Shown here piece by piece: positions 50,239 to 60,281 of a stretch of 64,000 nucleotides of DNA; positions within the stretch are counted from its first letter, which is position 1; each line of letters starts with the position of its first letter. The notes under the pieces were generated by a model. That model worked only from the letters and a program-made list of their open reading frames with translations. It was not told the origin of the DNA and made no database searches. This DNA comes from Bradyrhizobium sp. Y36. Lineage in GTDB: Bacteria; Pseudomonadota; Alphaproteobacteria; Rhizobiales; Xanthobacteraceae. The DNA lies in contig NZ_NWTI01000002.1 in assembly GCF_002531575.1 (NCBI RefSeq), forward strand, positions 434,001 to 498,000. Direction: 5' to 3'. The position numbers and the translations under genes were made by a program.

Positions 50239-51684
50239 TCAACTTTTGCGGATCTTCGCGTAGGCGGCGAGCGCACGCTCGCGGCCCCTGGCATGATCGA
50301 CGATCGGCTGCGGATAGGTTTTGCCGAGCGTGACGCCTGCGCTCGCAAGCTCGATCGGCGTTGCCTGCCACGGCTGGTGGATCAGCTTGGCAGGCATGCC
50401 CCTCAGCTCCCCCACCCAGCGCCGGACGTAGGTTCCATCCGGGTCGAACTTCTCGCCCTGAAGGATCGGATTGAACACGCGGAAATAGGGCGCGGCGTCG
50501 GCGCCGCAGCCGGCGACCCATTGCCAATTGGCGGGATTGCTGCCGGCATCCGCGTCGACCAGCGTGTCCCAGAACCAGGCTTCCCCGTCGCGCCAGTCGA
50601 TCAGGAGGTGCTTGACCAGGAAGGACGCCACCACCATCCGCACGCGGTTGTGCATCACGCCGGTGTGCCAGAGCTCGCGCAGCCCGGCATCGACGATCGG
50701 ATAGCCGGTGCGCCCGCGCTGCCAGGCGGCGAGCGCGATCTTGTCAGGTTTCCACGGGAAGCCGTCGAACTGGGTTTGCAGGTTTTCGCTGGCGAGGTCG
50801 GGATGATCGTGCAGGAGGTGGCGGCAGAACTCGCGCCAGCCGAGCTCGCTGAGGAATTTTTCGACACCCGGCCCGAGCGCCGGATCTTCGTCGGCGGCGA
50901 ACCGTGCGGCGTGCCAGACCTGGCGCGGGCTGAGCTCGCCGAACCTTAGATGCGGCGACAGGCCTGACGTGCCTTCCCGGTCCGGGCGGTCGCGGTCACC
51001 GACATAGGCGCGCGAGGTGTGCTTGAGGAAGTCGCGCAGGCGCGCACGGGCCGAGGCTTCACCCGGGGTCCATGTCTCGCGCAGGCCGCCGGCCCAATCC
51101 GGCCTCGTCGGCTCGAGCCTCCAGCTCTCCAAGGTGTCGCTGGCGACCTTCGGACCCGGGCGCAGCTCCTTCGGCGCAGGCAGCGGCTTTGGCGGATCGC
51201 CGAGCGAGAGCAGCCGCCGCCAGAACGGCGTGAACACGCGAAGGCCCCGGCCTTCCTTGGTGCGGATCGCGGAGGGCGGGACCAGCAGGTCGCCGGGGAA
51301 GCTCTCTGAGTCCACGCCGAGCTTTGCCAGCGCGGCTTGGAGCTGTCTCTCAACGGCCTGATGCGGCGCTTGCGCGATTGTGTTCCAGTGGACGGCGCGG
51401 GCGCCGATCTCGCGCGCCAGCTCAGGGATGATCTTGGCCGCCAGCCCCTTGCGCAGGACCAGCGACCCGCTGCGCGCGGCGATCTCGGCCTCGAGCGAGC
51501 GCAGCGACTGTGCCAGCCACCACCGCGCCGCGCCGCCGGATGGGCGGGCGATGCTGTCGTCGAGGACGTAAAGGCAGACCACCGGCGCGCCGCTCTTGCC
51601 GGCAGCATGGAGGGCGGGGTGGTCGGACAGGCGAAGATCGTCGCGGAACCAGACGATGACGGGTGGGGCGCTTGGCTTGGTCAG
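50239..51684 (-). CDS. phrB: Deoxyribodipyrimidine photolyase, class I (probable CTG start)
   Basis: The conserved N-terminus VIVWFRDDLRLSDHPAL lies upstream of the first GTG (51582) and is reached only from CTG at 51684; between that codon and the in-frame stop before it there is no ATG, GTG or TTG. A GAGG lies six bases before the CTG. From CTG the protein has 481 residues: alpha/beta antenna domain (about 1-130), and the FAD-binding helical domain with GRTGYPIVDAGLRELWHTG, MHNRVRM and DAAPYFRVFNP. It repairs cyclobutane pyrimidine dimers with blue light. Alternatively the GTG gives a truncated protein. Confidence 0.85.
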   Translation of the reverse strand: MTKPSAPPVIVWFRDDLRLSDHPALHAAGKSGAPVVCLYVLDDSIARPSGGAARWWLAQSLRSLEAEIAARSGSLVLRKGLAAKIIPELAREIGARAVHWNTIAQAPHQAVERQLQAALAKLGVDSESFPGDLLVPPSAIRTKEGRGLRVFTPFWRRLLSLGDPPKPLPAPKELRPGPKVASDTLESWRLEPTRPDWAGGLRETWTPGEASARARLRDFLKHTSRAYVGDRDRPDREGTSGLSPHLRFGELSPRQVWHAARFAADEDPALGPGVEKFLSELGWREFCRHLLHDHPDLASENLQTQFDGFPWKPDKIALAAWQRGRTGYPIVDAGLRELWHTGVMHNRVRMVVASFLVKHLLIDWRDGEAWFWDTLVDADAGSNPANWQWVAGCGADAAPYFRVFNPILQGEKFDPDGTYVRRWVGELRGMPAKLIHQPWQATPIELASAGVTLGKTYPQPIVDHARGRERALAAYAKIRKS

Positions 51685-51799
51685 GCGAGGCCTCGTTTAC
51701 AATTTGGAAAGCATGCCGCGGTCGGCGGCGTGAACCGGCGTTAATGCCACCGTAAGCCGCCTGCATTATTTTGCAGGAATTACGGAGAGATTCCCATTC

Positions 51800-53530
51800 A
51801 TGTCCAGCCTTTCAACGGCAAAGATCCTGCCGCAGTTCAAACTCGGCACCAAGGCCGTGCTGTGCGCCGTACTGCTGATCGGCGTGAATACGGCGCTGGT
51901 GGTCGGCGCCGGCTATTGGTCGCTGACGTCGGCCTTCAATGACCGCGCGCTGCGCGACATCGAGGTCAATCTGCGCACCCTGGCGCTCGCCTTCAGCGAG
52001 ATCGTTCCGGCCGCCAAGATCACGATGCGGGACGGCGCGGTGGTGCGCGCCGAAATCCCCAAGATGCCCGACTTCACGGACCACGCCATCGTCGATCGCG
52101 CGGTGTCCTATGTCGGCGGCAATGCGACGCTGTTCGTGTACGACAATGCCAGCGGCCAGTTCGTCCGCCGCTCCACCAACGTGAAAAAGGAAAACGGCGA
52201 CCGCGCCGTCGGCACCCAGCTTGCCGCCGATCACCCCGGGCAGGCGTCGCTGCGCCGTGGCGAGGCCTATAAGGGGCCGGCCATGCTGTTCGGCAAGTCG
52301 TTCATGACCGCCTATTTCCCGATCGCGGACGCGAGCGGCAAGGTCGTCGGCATTCTCTATGTCGGCATTCCCATGATCCAGTACGAGAGCATGCTGGCCC
52401 ATGCCATCGAGAGCATGGCGGCGGCCGCGGGACTTGCCGCGCTTCTGGTGCTGGTCCTGACCCTGCTGATCGTCCGCCGCGTCACCCGGCCGCTCACCTC
52501 GGTCACGCGCTCGCTCACCGCGCTTGCCGACGGCCAGAGCGACGTCGCGATCGAATGCGAGGATCGCGCCGACGAGATCGGCGAGATCGCCCGCACGGTC
52601 GCGGTGTTCAGGAGCAATTCGCTGGAGCGGGCGCGCATGCGCAGCGAGCAGGCGGCGGCCTCGGCCGCGGCCGTCGAGCAGCGCAAATCCGACCTGCGCA
52701 ACTTCGTCGAGGAGTTCCGCGGCAGCGTCGGCGGCATCCTCGACAAGGTGCTGACGTCTTCTAGCGAGTTCGAGCGTGCGGCGCGGCAGCTGACCGACGT
52801 CGCTCGCTCCACCGCCGACCTGTCGGCACAGTCCGCCGGCGCCTCCGAAAATGCCTCCGAGCACGTGCGTTCGGCGGCCTCGGCCTCCGACGAGCTGTCT
52901 CAATCGATCTCCGAGATCACCCGGCGCGTGCAGGAGTCGAACCAGATTTCCGCCGAGGCGGTGCAGCAGGCCGAGGCCACCGACCAGCGCATCGCGCAGC
53001 TGTCGGAAGCCGGCGCGCGGATCGGCGACGTCGTCAAGCTGATCACCTCGATCGCCGAGCAGACCAATCTGCTGGCGCTGAACGCCACCATCGAGGCTGC
53101 GCGCGCGGGGGACGCCGGTCGCGGCTTCGCGGTGGTGGCTCAGGAGGTCAAGACGCTGGCCGGCCAGACCGCGAAGGCGACCGACGAGATCTCGAACCAC
53201 ATCGCCAGCATGCAGCTTGCGACCGAGGAATCCGTCGTTGCCATCAAGGCGATCAGCCAGACCATCGAGCGCATCAGCGGCATCGCCGGCTCGATCTCGG
53301 CTGCGGTCGAGCAGCAGAAAAGCGCGACCCACAACATCGTGTCGAGCGTCCGCGCCGCGGTCTCCGGCACGGCCGATGTCGCCGTCAACGTCCGCCATGC
53401 CGCCGAGGGCGCCAGCGAGACCGGCGAAACCTCGCACCGGATGTTTGCCTCGGCCCAGGCGCTGTCGAGCGAGAGCCTGCACCTGAAGGCAGAGGTCGAC
53501 GGCTTTCTGGATCGCGTGCGGGCGGCTTAG
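51800..53530 (+). CDS. Methyl-accepting chemotaxis protein with Cache-type sensor
   Basis: 576 residues. Membrane helix 1 at about 18-40, a periplasmic single-Cache-like domain (about 45-200, including [14 protein letters not shown] before the second helix), membrane helix 2 at about 205-225, HAMP (about 226-280), and a cytoplasmic signalling domain with the hairpin tip [20 protein letters not shown] near 417-436. It senses a small molecule outside and controls a CheA/CheW array. No other chemotaxis gene is near. ATG 51800 has GGAGAG about 11 bp upstream. Confidence 0.95.
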   Translation: MSSLSTAKILPQFKLGTKAVLCAVLLIGVNTALVVGAGYWSLTSAFNDRALRDIEVNLRTLALAFSEIVPAAKITMRDGAVVRAEIPKMPDFTDHAIVDRAVSYVGGNATLFVYDNASGQFVRRSTNVKKENGDRAVGTQLAADHPGQASLRRGEAYKGPAMLFGKSFMTAYFPIADASGKVVGILYVGIPMIQYESMLAHAIESMAAAAGLAALLVLVLTLLIVRRVTRPLTSVTRSLTALADGQSDVAIECEDRADEIGEIARTVAVFRSNSLERARMRSEQAAASAAAVEQRKSDLRNFVEEFRGSVGGILDKVLTSSSEFERAARQLTDVARSTADLSAQSAGASENASEHVRSAASASDELSQSISEITRRVQESNQISAEAVQQAEATDQRIAQLSEAGARIGDVVKLITSIAEQTNLLALNATIEAARAGDAGRGFAVVAQEVKTLAGQTAKATDEISNHIASMQLATEESVVAIKAISQTIERISGIAGSISAAVEQQKSATHNIVSSVRAAVSGTADVAVNVRHAAEGASETGETSHRMFASAQALSSESLHLKAEVDGFLDRVRAA

Positions 53531-53553
53531 AGCGAGGCTCAAGGCTTTCACGA

Positions 53554-53656
53554 CGTCATTCCGGGGCGGCTCGCAGAGCCGAACCCGGAATCTCGAGATC
53601 CTCTGGTGCGCAACCGCGCACCGGAGATCGCGCTTCGCGCGCCCTTTTTGACGGTC
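53554..53656. repeat. Palindromic intergenic repeat, family 5 (diverged)
   Basis: Begins GTCATTCCGGGGCGGCTCG and carries GGTGCGCAACCGCGCACC and GCGCTTCGCGCGC hairpins; the right arm is diverged. It lies between the convergent chemoreceptor and peroxiredoxin genes. Confidence 0.65.
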
Positions 53657-53677
53657 GTTATGCGCGACCGCGCAAAG

Positions 53678-54337
<660 letters not shown>

Positions 54338-54393
54338 GATGTTACCTCATCGCATTGAATTTATTGGAGAATTCGTCTTTTGCCGTCAGCCTC

Positions 54394-54422
54394 AATATAG
54401 GGGTCTTGCAAGGCCAAGTGAA
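54394..54422 (-). promoter_or_regulatory. Putative sigma-70-type promoter of the peroxiredoxin gene
   Basis: On the minus strand TTCACT (54417-54422) and TATATT (54394-54399) are separated by exactly 17 bp, about 60 bp before the start codon. Match to TTGACA is 4/6 and to TATAAT 5/6. Confidence 0.45.
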
Positions 54423-54730
54423 CGCCAACTGAACCGGTTGAAGTAAAATGTGAATTCCTTCCTTGAAGGGGCGAATTTCTAGCAACTTATTGTTACGGCG
54501 GCAGCTGCGGCGAAACAGCTCCACCCGGGCTCACACGGTCTCGCTCGCCCCGATTATGCCTTTTATGACTTCCATCACGCTCGCCCGGCGCGTCCCAGAA
54601 CCAAAACGGTCCTGACAGCGACCAATTGGCAACCATCTCGAAAAGTCGCGATCCCCGTATCGAATCGTTAACCACCCCTTTACGTCGGCATGAAAATGCT
54701 GACCGGTCAGAAGAAGTCTGGAAGTGAACT
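54423..54730. other. Gene-free divergent upstream region
   Basis: About 300 bp between the peroxiredoxin promoter and the 54731 gene. It contains GC-poor stretches (near 54440-54510 and 54660-54710) likely holding the promoter of the rightward gene. No open frame with coding character is seen. Confidence 0.4.
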
Positions 54731-55303
54731 ATGTCCGCCGCTGCGCCTAAATCTATCGAGTCCTCGTCCCTCGAACCGTCCTGCCGCGATACCGCGGCCC
54801 ATGCACTCTCCATCGTGCGTGATGGCGTGATCACCGGGGAAGGCCCGACCACCAAGGGAAGGGTGCATTTCTCCCGATCGCTCGACGCCGACGACACCGC
54901 CTGGTGCACGCGCATCCTGACGGCGACCGCCGTCAACGACCAGCCGGTCAGCCGTGCCGAGGCCGAAGCCCTGTTCGAAATCAACGAGGCCGCAACCGAA
55001 CGGACCGATGGCGGCCGCTTCGACGATTTGCTCGCCAAGGCCGTTGCCCATTATGCCGCCAGCGCCTCGGGACTGAAGGTGCCGCCGCGCAGCGTCGCGC
55101 TGTCGGCCGAGACCGAGATCGAGAGCTGGGCGCCGTCCTACGCCTCCAAGGTCAACAGCGAGATGCTGGAGTGGATCGCCGGCCAGATGCGCGGCAAGCG
55201 CCACAACAACCGTCGCCTGATGGCGATGGTGGCGACTTTCCTCGGCGCCACCGCGCTGCCCCTGGCGGGCCAATTGCCTGCTGTCTTCGACATCGGCATG
55301 TAA
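54731..55303 (+). CDS. Hypothetical soluble protein, 190 residues
   Basis: 190 residues from ATG 54731 (CTGGAAGTGAACT upstream). No domain recognised. The N-terminal part (VRDGVITGEGPTTKGRVHFS, ISRSLDADD-like SRSLDADDTAWCTRILT) and the middle (FEINEAATERTDGGRFDDLL) are well formed with acidic residues; WCTRIL and the DD repeats suggest a metal- or ligand-binding alpha/beta protein. The C-terminal 40 residues (MAMVATFLGATALPLAGQLPAV) are more hydrophobic and may contact a membrane. Followed by a strong terminator. Confidence 0.7.
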   Translation: MSAAAPKSIESSSLEPSCRDTAAHALSIVRDGVITGEGPTTKGRVHFSRSLDADDTAWCTRILTATAVNDQPVSRAEAEALFEINEAATERTDGGRFDDLLAKAVAHYAASASGLKVPPRSVALSAETEIESWAPSYASKVNSEMLEWIAGQMRGKRHNNRRLMAMVATFLGATALPLAGQLPAVFDIGM

Positions 55304-55333
55304 GATTCCGCGCCTCGCGCGAGGCGGCGTTTG

Positions 55334-55363
55334 AACGGCGGGGTTACTTCCCCGCCGTTTTTT
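55334..55363 (+). terminator. Intrinsic terminator
   Basis: Perfect 10-bp stem AACGGCGGGG / CCCCGCCGTT with a 6-nt loop (TTACTT) followed by a run of six T. The TTA in the loop is the reversed stop codon (TAA) of the convergent gene, so the terminator of one gene contains the end of the other. Confidence 0.9.
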
Positions 55364-57197
55364 GTTTGCCCGCGTCCGGCTCGAGGCCCAGCGTGCGGCC
55401 GGGGAAGCCGGCGGCATCAAAATAGCGCTGGCTGCCGACGCGCTGGAAATTCAGCACGGTGGTCAGGCCGCCCTCGGCGGGCTTGGACTTCATCGTGCCG
55501 GCATACGCCTTCGGTACGACGCCGTTGGGCAGGGCCTCCGACATCACCCGGCCGACGAGGCCGCCGTTCTGCGAGGCGCGCAGGCCCATCAGCCGGGCGG
55601 CCGTCATGCCGACGTCGGCATTGCTGACCGGGATCTCGCTGACATAGCCCGCTTTGAAGTCCGGACCGATGGCGGCCATGAAGTTCATGGTGTCGCCGCG
55701 GCTGAAGCTGCCATGCATGCCCTGGCCCTGGCGCAGCACGGTATCGGCGACCTGCACCGAGCAGTTGGTCGGCGCCTCGCCGCAATCGCTGGCATAGGAG
55801 CGGAAGTTGACGACGATCGACGGCGTCGGCGTCGCCGCGCTGCCACGCAGATTGATGCTCGACAGCGGCAGCGTACCGGGGAAGCGGCCGAGCGAGTCCT
55901 CGACGAACAGGCCGGAGACATAGTCCTGCGCCAGCAGCGCCTTGATGGTCTTCGCGGCGAGCTTCTTGTCCTTGTTCGGGAGATAGACGAGGTCGGAGCC
56001 GCCATTGGTGGCGACGACGAGATCGGGCTTGGTCGGATCCTTGCCGAGCACGCCGTTGCCGGCCTTGGGATGCTTGTTGCCTTCGACCTTCGCGTTCTTG
56101 TCGTTGGGGTCGAACAGCGGCAGGTCCAGGGCCTTGGCAAGATCGAGCGCCAGGAATCCCATGGGGAGGAAATCCTTGGGCGTGTCGTCATAGCTGACCT
56201 TGGCCGATGGGCTGGTCTTGCTTTCCTTGGAGATCGTCGAGAAGCCGTGGTCGGCCGAGATGATGATGTTGGTCGAGGCGGCGAGGCCGAGCTCGTCGAG
56301 CGCCTTGCGGAGCTGGGCGAGGTTGTTGTCGGCGTTCTTGATGCCGGCCATCGAGGTCGGCCCGTTGATGCCCGGCATGATCTGGTTGAGGCTGTCGCCT
56401 GTGTTGTGCTGGCTGCCGTCGGGATCGCGCGACCAGAACACAAGCACGAACGGCTTGTTGCGTGCCTTGAACATCGGCAGCACCACCTTGGCGGCGACGT
56501 CGGCGAAATAGGACTGCTGCGCGACGTTGGCCACAATCGTGCCCGGCGTCTTGGCATCGCCCGCCTTGGCATTGTCGCCGCGCGGCGGGGTGGCGGTGGG
56601 CAGGCCGGCCTTGGTCAGGGCATCCTTGACCTCGTCGGACAGGGCGACGCCGTTCTTGCCGCCGGTGGAGTCGTCGAACACGACCGAATGCAAGCCCGCC
56701 TTTTCGGGCTTGTCGGTGTGGTCGAACTGGTAGGTCGGGCCGACCTTGCCGATCGCCGCGGTGCTGAGGCCCTTGTCGCGGGCCATCTTCAGGATGGTCT
56801 CCTCGTTGAGGTAGTTGCCCCTAAAATGCTCGTCGATGTCGCCGAGCACGGCGTCGTTCTCGATGAAGGGGACCACGGTGTCGCCGGCGGGGACTGAGGT
56901 GTAGTTGGTCCAGATCGTGTTGGAGAACACGCCGGTGTCGCCGAGATAATGGCCGGTCGACATCGCCGAGCCGTTGGCCATGGTGAAGGTCGGGAACAGC
57001 GAGTGCGAATTCTTGAAATTGACGCCCTTGTCACGGACCTCGGCCATCGCGGGCGCCGTGTCGGGGTTCACCTTCAGCGCGCGCAGGCCGTCCGGGATGA
57101 ACAGGATCAGGTTGCGGGGTGTGTTATTCTCAGCGGAAGCAAGTCCGGTGGACAGCACGGTCAGTCCGGCGGACAGCAACAGCAGTGAACGGCGCAT
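55344..57197 (-). CDS. Secreted alkaline phosphatase / type I phosphodiesterase family protein
   Basis: 617 residues from ATG 57197 (CCAGGAGACTTCC upstream). Signal peptide about 1-22 (MRRSLLLLSAGLTVLSTGLA). The alkaline-phosphatase-superfamily metal and nucleophile motifs are visible: PRNLILFIPDGLRA near 27-40 with the first metal Asp, FPTFTMANGSAMSTGHY near 68-84 with a Thr/Ser nucleophile, VFWSRDPDGSQHN with metal ligands, and ISADHGFSTISK. It should hydrolyse a phosphomono- or diester in the periplasm. Its upstream DNA runs into a long repeat. Confidence 0.92.
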   Translation of the reverse strand: MRRSLLLLSAGLTVLSTGLASAENNTPRNLILFIPDGLRALKVNPDTAPAMAEVRDKGVNFKNSHSLFPTFTMANGSAMSTGHYLGDTGVFSNTIWTNYTSVPAGDTVVPFIENDAVLGDIDEHFRGNYLNEETILKMARDKGLSTAAIGKVGPTYQFDHTDKPEKAGLHSVVFDDSTGGKNGVALSDEVKDALTKAGLPTATPPRGDNAKAGDAKTPGTIVANVAQQSYFADVAAKVVLPMFKARNKPFVLVFWSRDPDGSQHNTGDSLNQIMPGINGPTSMAGIKNADNNLAQLRKALDELGLAASTNIIISADHGFSTISKESKTSPSAKVSYDDTPKDFLPMGFLALDLAKALDLPLFDPNDKNAKVEGNKHPKAGNGVLGKDPTKPDLVVATNGGSDLVYLPNKDKKLAAKTIKALLAQDYVSGLFVEDSLGRFPGTLPLSSINLRGSAATPTPSIVVNFRSYASDCGEAPTNCSVQVADTVLRQGQGMHGSFSRGDTMNFMAAIGPDFKAGYVSEIPVSNADVGMTAARLMGLRASQNGGLVGRVMSEALPNGVVPKAYAGTMKSKPAEGGLTTVLNFQRVGSQRYFDAAGFPGRTLGLEPDAGKQKTAGK

Positions 57198-57349
57198 GGA
57201 AGTCTCCTGGCGGTGAGGCGGCTTGATCGTGAGACGGCTTGGCCGCCAACCGCGGCCCCCGCTTCGTTTAGTTTCGCTGCATGACGGTTTTGTTACAAGG
57301 CCTGCCGCCGATGCACGAGGGGTGGGAGGGGACGCCACGTCCAGGCGCG

Positions 57350-57950
57350 CCTTCGCGTCCTCGCGGCGCGTTTCGCCCGAGCTCTGCTTCGAAGCCTCAC
57401 CCTCCATTGAACGAGGGCGCAGGGAAGACCGGGAGCCGGTTGGCTCCCATCGACCGCCATGCCAAGAGCAGACTGCGTGCGCTTCGTGCATAGCGGAGAA
57501 CAGGGCAACCGGAGACATCCCGGCCTTCCCTGCGCGGTGGCTCTACGGCTTATGGCGTGCTCTCCCCGGGGAGCGTTGCACTATTGCCCCCGTCGCCTTT
57601 CGGATGACTGACGCGCGCGTCCGGTTGAACGACACGCATCACCGCAAGACTTGGCGCACAGACCCCGGGCGCCAGGACCACACGATTTTGCCGTACGCCG
57701 ATCACATCGGTCGTGTGCGCGAGGCGTTTTGCTCACGGTGACCCGCCCTGCAAGACCCGTCGCGCCGATGTGGCCTGCGTCCACCGCGACCCGGCCCGCG
57801 TTCGTGACGATCGCGATACGCCCCTCTTCGGTGGGCCGGGTTGCGGCGATGGATACGTCAATTCCGAATTTCGGTAAAGTGGAATATTTTCGCCCGCGCG
57901 GATTGACCGCTATCTTGGGTGTGTTGCCCGGCGGGCAGCGCAAGGTATTG
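57350..57950 (+). repeat. Long interspersed repeat, copy B (about 0.6 kb)
   Basis: Plus-strand copy of the element at 31440-31975 (which is inverted). Shared blocks, in order: GTCCTCGCGGCGCG, GAGGGCGCAGGGAAGACCGG, CCGGCCTTCCCTGCGC, CTCTCCCCGGGGAGCG...GCACTATTGCCCCCG, AGGACCACACGATTTTGCCG, GACGATCGCGATACGCCCCTC, and TTGCCCGGCGGGCAGC. No protein-coding gene is called inside it; open frames are short and differ between the two copies. Confidence 0.85.
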
Positions 57951-57963
57951 TGGGTCGAAACAT

Positions 57964-58284
57964 TCAGTCCGGTGCGGTCTGTACGCCGGGAGTCTGTGTC
58001 ACGGCTTGCGCCGGCTTCGGCGCCGCCGGATGGCGGCCGGATTTGGCAAGATCGCGCCGCAGCGCGAGCGGCGCGGCGTGCAGGGCGAAGGCGATCGCGA
58101 TCTGGGTTCGGTTCTGAAGCCGGTATTTGCGCATGATGTTGCCGATATGCGCCCGCACCGTGTTTTCCGAGATCTTGAGCTCGTAGGCGATGTTCTTGTT
58201 CTGCATCCCCCGCGCGATCAACATCATCAGCTCTCGCTCGCGCGGTGTCGGCGTGATCGAATCCTTCGAATGATCCGGGCTCAT
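57964..58284 (-). CDS. Free-standing LuxR/GerE-type HTH regulator
   Basis: 106 residues from ATG 58284 (CCAGGGAGGAGTCC upstream). Nearly the whole protein is a GerE helix-turn-helix: TPRERELMMLIARGMQNK, IAYELKISENTVRAHIGN and IMRKYRLQNRTQIAIAF (about 12-68), followed by a Pro/Ala-rich tail of about 30 residues. No receiver or ligand-binding domain. It is the last gene downstream of the MacA-MacB-like operon (51 bp after the permease stop) and could regulate it. The stop codon borders the long repeat. Confidence 0.9.
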   Translation of the reverse strand: MSPDHSKDSITPTPRERELMMLIARGMQNKNIAYELKISENTVRAHIGNIMRKYRLQNRTQIAIAFALHAAPLALRRDLAKSGRHPAAPKPAQAVTQTPGVQTAPD

Positions 58285-58335
58285 GATGGACTCCTCCCTG
58301 GTCTTCGGGCTGAATGGGCCGCCTGCGGCATCTTC

Positions 58336-59559
58336 TCACTCCGTCTTGAGCGCCTCGATCGGGCTCAGCCTGGATGCCTTGTGGGCGGGATAGAAACCGA
58401 AGATGAGGCCGGTGGCGATCGAGAAGCCGAGGGCAAGGCCGATCGCCTGGCCGTCGATCGAGGTGACCCATCCGGCCATCCGGGCGACCGTCATCGAGAG
58501 CGTGACGCCGCCGGCAACGCCGATGGCGCCTCCGAGCAGGCAGAGCACCAGCGCTTCGCAGATAAACTGCAAACGGATGTCGCGCATCCGTCCGCCGAGC
58601 GCGCGGCGGATGCCAATCTCCCGCGTGCGCTCGGTGACCGACACGATCATGACATTCATGATGCTGATGCCGCCGACCAGCAGCGAGACCGAGGCGATGG
58701 CGACCAGCAGCAGCGCGACGGTGCGGATCGCGCCCTGCTGCGCTTCCATCGCGGCGGCGGGATCCTGGACCTTGAAGTCGTCTTCCTGGCCGGCGGGGAC
58801 ACGATGCCGCTGCCGCAGCAGGTTCTCGATCTCCGCTCGCGCGCCTGCCATCTGCCCGTCGCCGGCGACCTTGGCGATGATGTAGGCGACCGAATCCCGG
58901 TTGATGTTGCTGGCACTGCCGAGGAAGCGCAGCTTGGCGGTGGCAAGCGGCACGAAGGCGACGTCGTCCTGCGCGGGATCCTTGCGATCGAGAACGCCGA
59001 CCACCTCGAGCGGGACCTTCATGATCCGGATCTGCGCGCCGACCGGATCGTCGCCGGCCGGGAACAGCTCGCGTGCGACCGTGCTGCCGAGGATCACGAC
59101 CTTGCCGGCTCCGGCCTCTTCGGCACCGGAAAAATAGCGGCCCGCGGCCAGCTGCCAGTCGCGCACCATGAAATGCGCCGTCGTCGTGCCGTTGATGGTC
59201 GTGTTCCAGTTCTTGCCCTCGTGGATCACCTGCGCGGTGCCTGCGATCGAACCGGCAGCGGCCTGGATTTCCGGAATCTGCTCGAGGATGGCCTGCACGT
59301 CGCTCTCGGTCATCGTCAGCTTGCTGCCGTCCTTGAGGCGCACGCCGCCCTGGTAGGCCGCGCCGGGGATGATCATCAGCACGTTGGCGCCGATCGAGCG
59401 GATCTGCTCCTGCAGGCGCAGCTGCGCGCCGGCGCCGATCGCAAACACCGTCACGATGGAGGCGACGCCGATCACGATGCCGAGCATGGTGAGGAAGCTG
59501 CGCAGCGGATTGAGGCGCAGGGCGTGCAGGGCGATCTGAAAGCCCTGGAGCATCGTCAT
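58336..59559 (-). CDS. MacB-like ABC transporter permease
   Basis: 407 residues from ATG 59559, overlapping the ATPase stop by four bases (ATGA). One membrane helix at about 22-42 (FLTMLGIVIGVASIVTVFAIG), a large periplasmic MacB_PCD domain (about 50-270), then three C-terminal helices of the FtsX-like domain (about 285-405, ISIMNVMIVSVTERTREIG, IRRALGGRMRDIRLQFI). The typical MacB permease has its ATPase fused; here the ATPase is a separate polypeptide. It drives efflux through periplasmic conformational change rather than membrane transport. Part of a three-gene operon. Confidence 0.94.
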   Translation of the reverse strand: MTMLQGFQIALHALRLNPLRSFLTMLGIVIGVASIVTVFAIGAGAQLRLQEQIRSIGANVLMIIPGAAYQGGVRLKDGSKLTMTESDVQAILEQIPEIQAAAGSIAGTAQVIHEGKNWNTTINGTTTAHFMVRDWQLAAGRYFSGAEEAGAGKVVILGSTVARELFPAGDDPVGAQIRIMKVPLEVVGVLDRKDPAQDDVAFVPLATAKLRFLGSASNINRDSVAYIIAKVAGDGQMAGARAEIENLLRQRHRVPAGQEDDFKVQDPAAAMEAQQGAIRTVALLLVAIASVSLLVGGISIMNVMIVSVTERTREIGIRRALGGRMRDIRLQFICEALVLCLLGGAIGVAGGVTLSMTVARMAGWVTSIDGQAIGLALGFSIATGLIFGFYPAHKASRLSPIEALKTE

Positions 59560-60281
59560 GGCGCAACGCTCCGTTTCGGCAGGATCGGACCTGGCGTTTC
59601 GTCGGCGACCAGCTCGCCGTCGTGCAGGCGGATGGTGCGCCGGCATTGCGCCGCGATGCCGGGATCATGCGTGATCATCACGATGGTCTGGCCGGTCCGG
59701 TTGAGCGCGGCGAACAGCGCCAGGATCTCGGCCCCGGTGCGGCTGTCGAGCGCGCCGGTCGGCTCGTCGGCGAGCACGATCAGCGGGGAGGCGATCAGGG
59801 CCCGCGCGATCGCGACGCGCTGCTGCTCGCCGCCGGAGAGCTGCCGCGGGAAATGATGGGCCCGGTGCAGCATGCCGACGGCCTGAAGGCTCTGCTCCGC
59901 GCGTGCCAGGCGCTCCTTGCGGCTGATGCCGCAATAGACCAGCGGCAGCGCGACGTTCTCGATCGCGTTGTGGCGGGCCAGCAGATTGTAGGACTGGAAC
60001 ACGAAGCCGATGCTGCGGGCCCGCAAGGACGAGCGCCGATCTTCCGAGAGGCCGGCGACGTCGGCGCCCTCGAGATAGACCGCGCCTTCGCTTGGCAGGT
60101 CGAGCAACCCGATCATGTTCATCAATGTCGATTTGCCGGAGCCGGACGGTCCCATCACGGCGGCGATCTCGCCTTGCGCGATGTCGAAGCTGACATTGCG
60201 CACCGCAGTCACGGCAACCCCGTCGGTGCGATAGGTTCTGCTGACCGACCGGAGGCTGATGAGAGGCGGGGAGGCGGTCAT
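59556..60281 (-). CDS. MacB/LolD-like ABC transporter ATP-binding protein
   Basis: 241 residues. Walker A GPSGSGKS at 44-51, Q-loop FVFQSYNLLARHNAIENVALPL near 94-115, signature LSGGEQQ at 148-154, Walker B VLADEP at 169-174 with EPTGALDS, and H-loop THDPG. The Q-loop region and EPTGALDS group it with MacB/LolD/FtsE-type ATPases. ATG 60281 overlaps the adaptor stop by four bases (ATGA), so adaptor, ATPase and permease are translated as one unit. Confidence 0.95.
   Translation of the reverse strand: MTASPPLISLRSVSRTYRTDGVAVTAVRNVSFDIAQGEIAAVMGPSGSGKSTLMNMIGLLDLPSEGAVYLEGADVAGLSEDRRSSLRARSIGFVFQSYNLLARHNAIENVALPLVYCGISRKERLARAEQSLQAVGMLHRAHHFPRQLSGGEQQRVAIARALIASPLIVLADEPTGALDSRTGAEILALFAALNRTGQTIVMITHDPGIAAQCRRTIRLHDGELVADETPGPILPKRSVAP

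Noticed and set aside
51812..53551. Open frame of 579 residues antisense to the chemoreceptor
   Set aside because: Shadow; the plus strand has the conserved chemoreceptor hairpin.
6785..53656. CRISPR array
   Set aside because: The palindromic elements are isolated, not evenly spaced, belong to several families and have no spacers; no cas gene is present.
57919..59856. Open frame of 645 residues antisense to the MacB-like genes
   Set aside because: Composition of a shadow frame; the minus strand has complete ABC permease and ATPase motifs.
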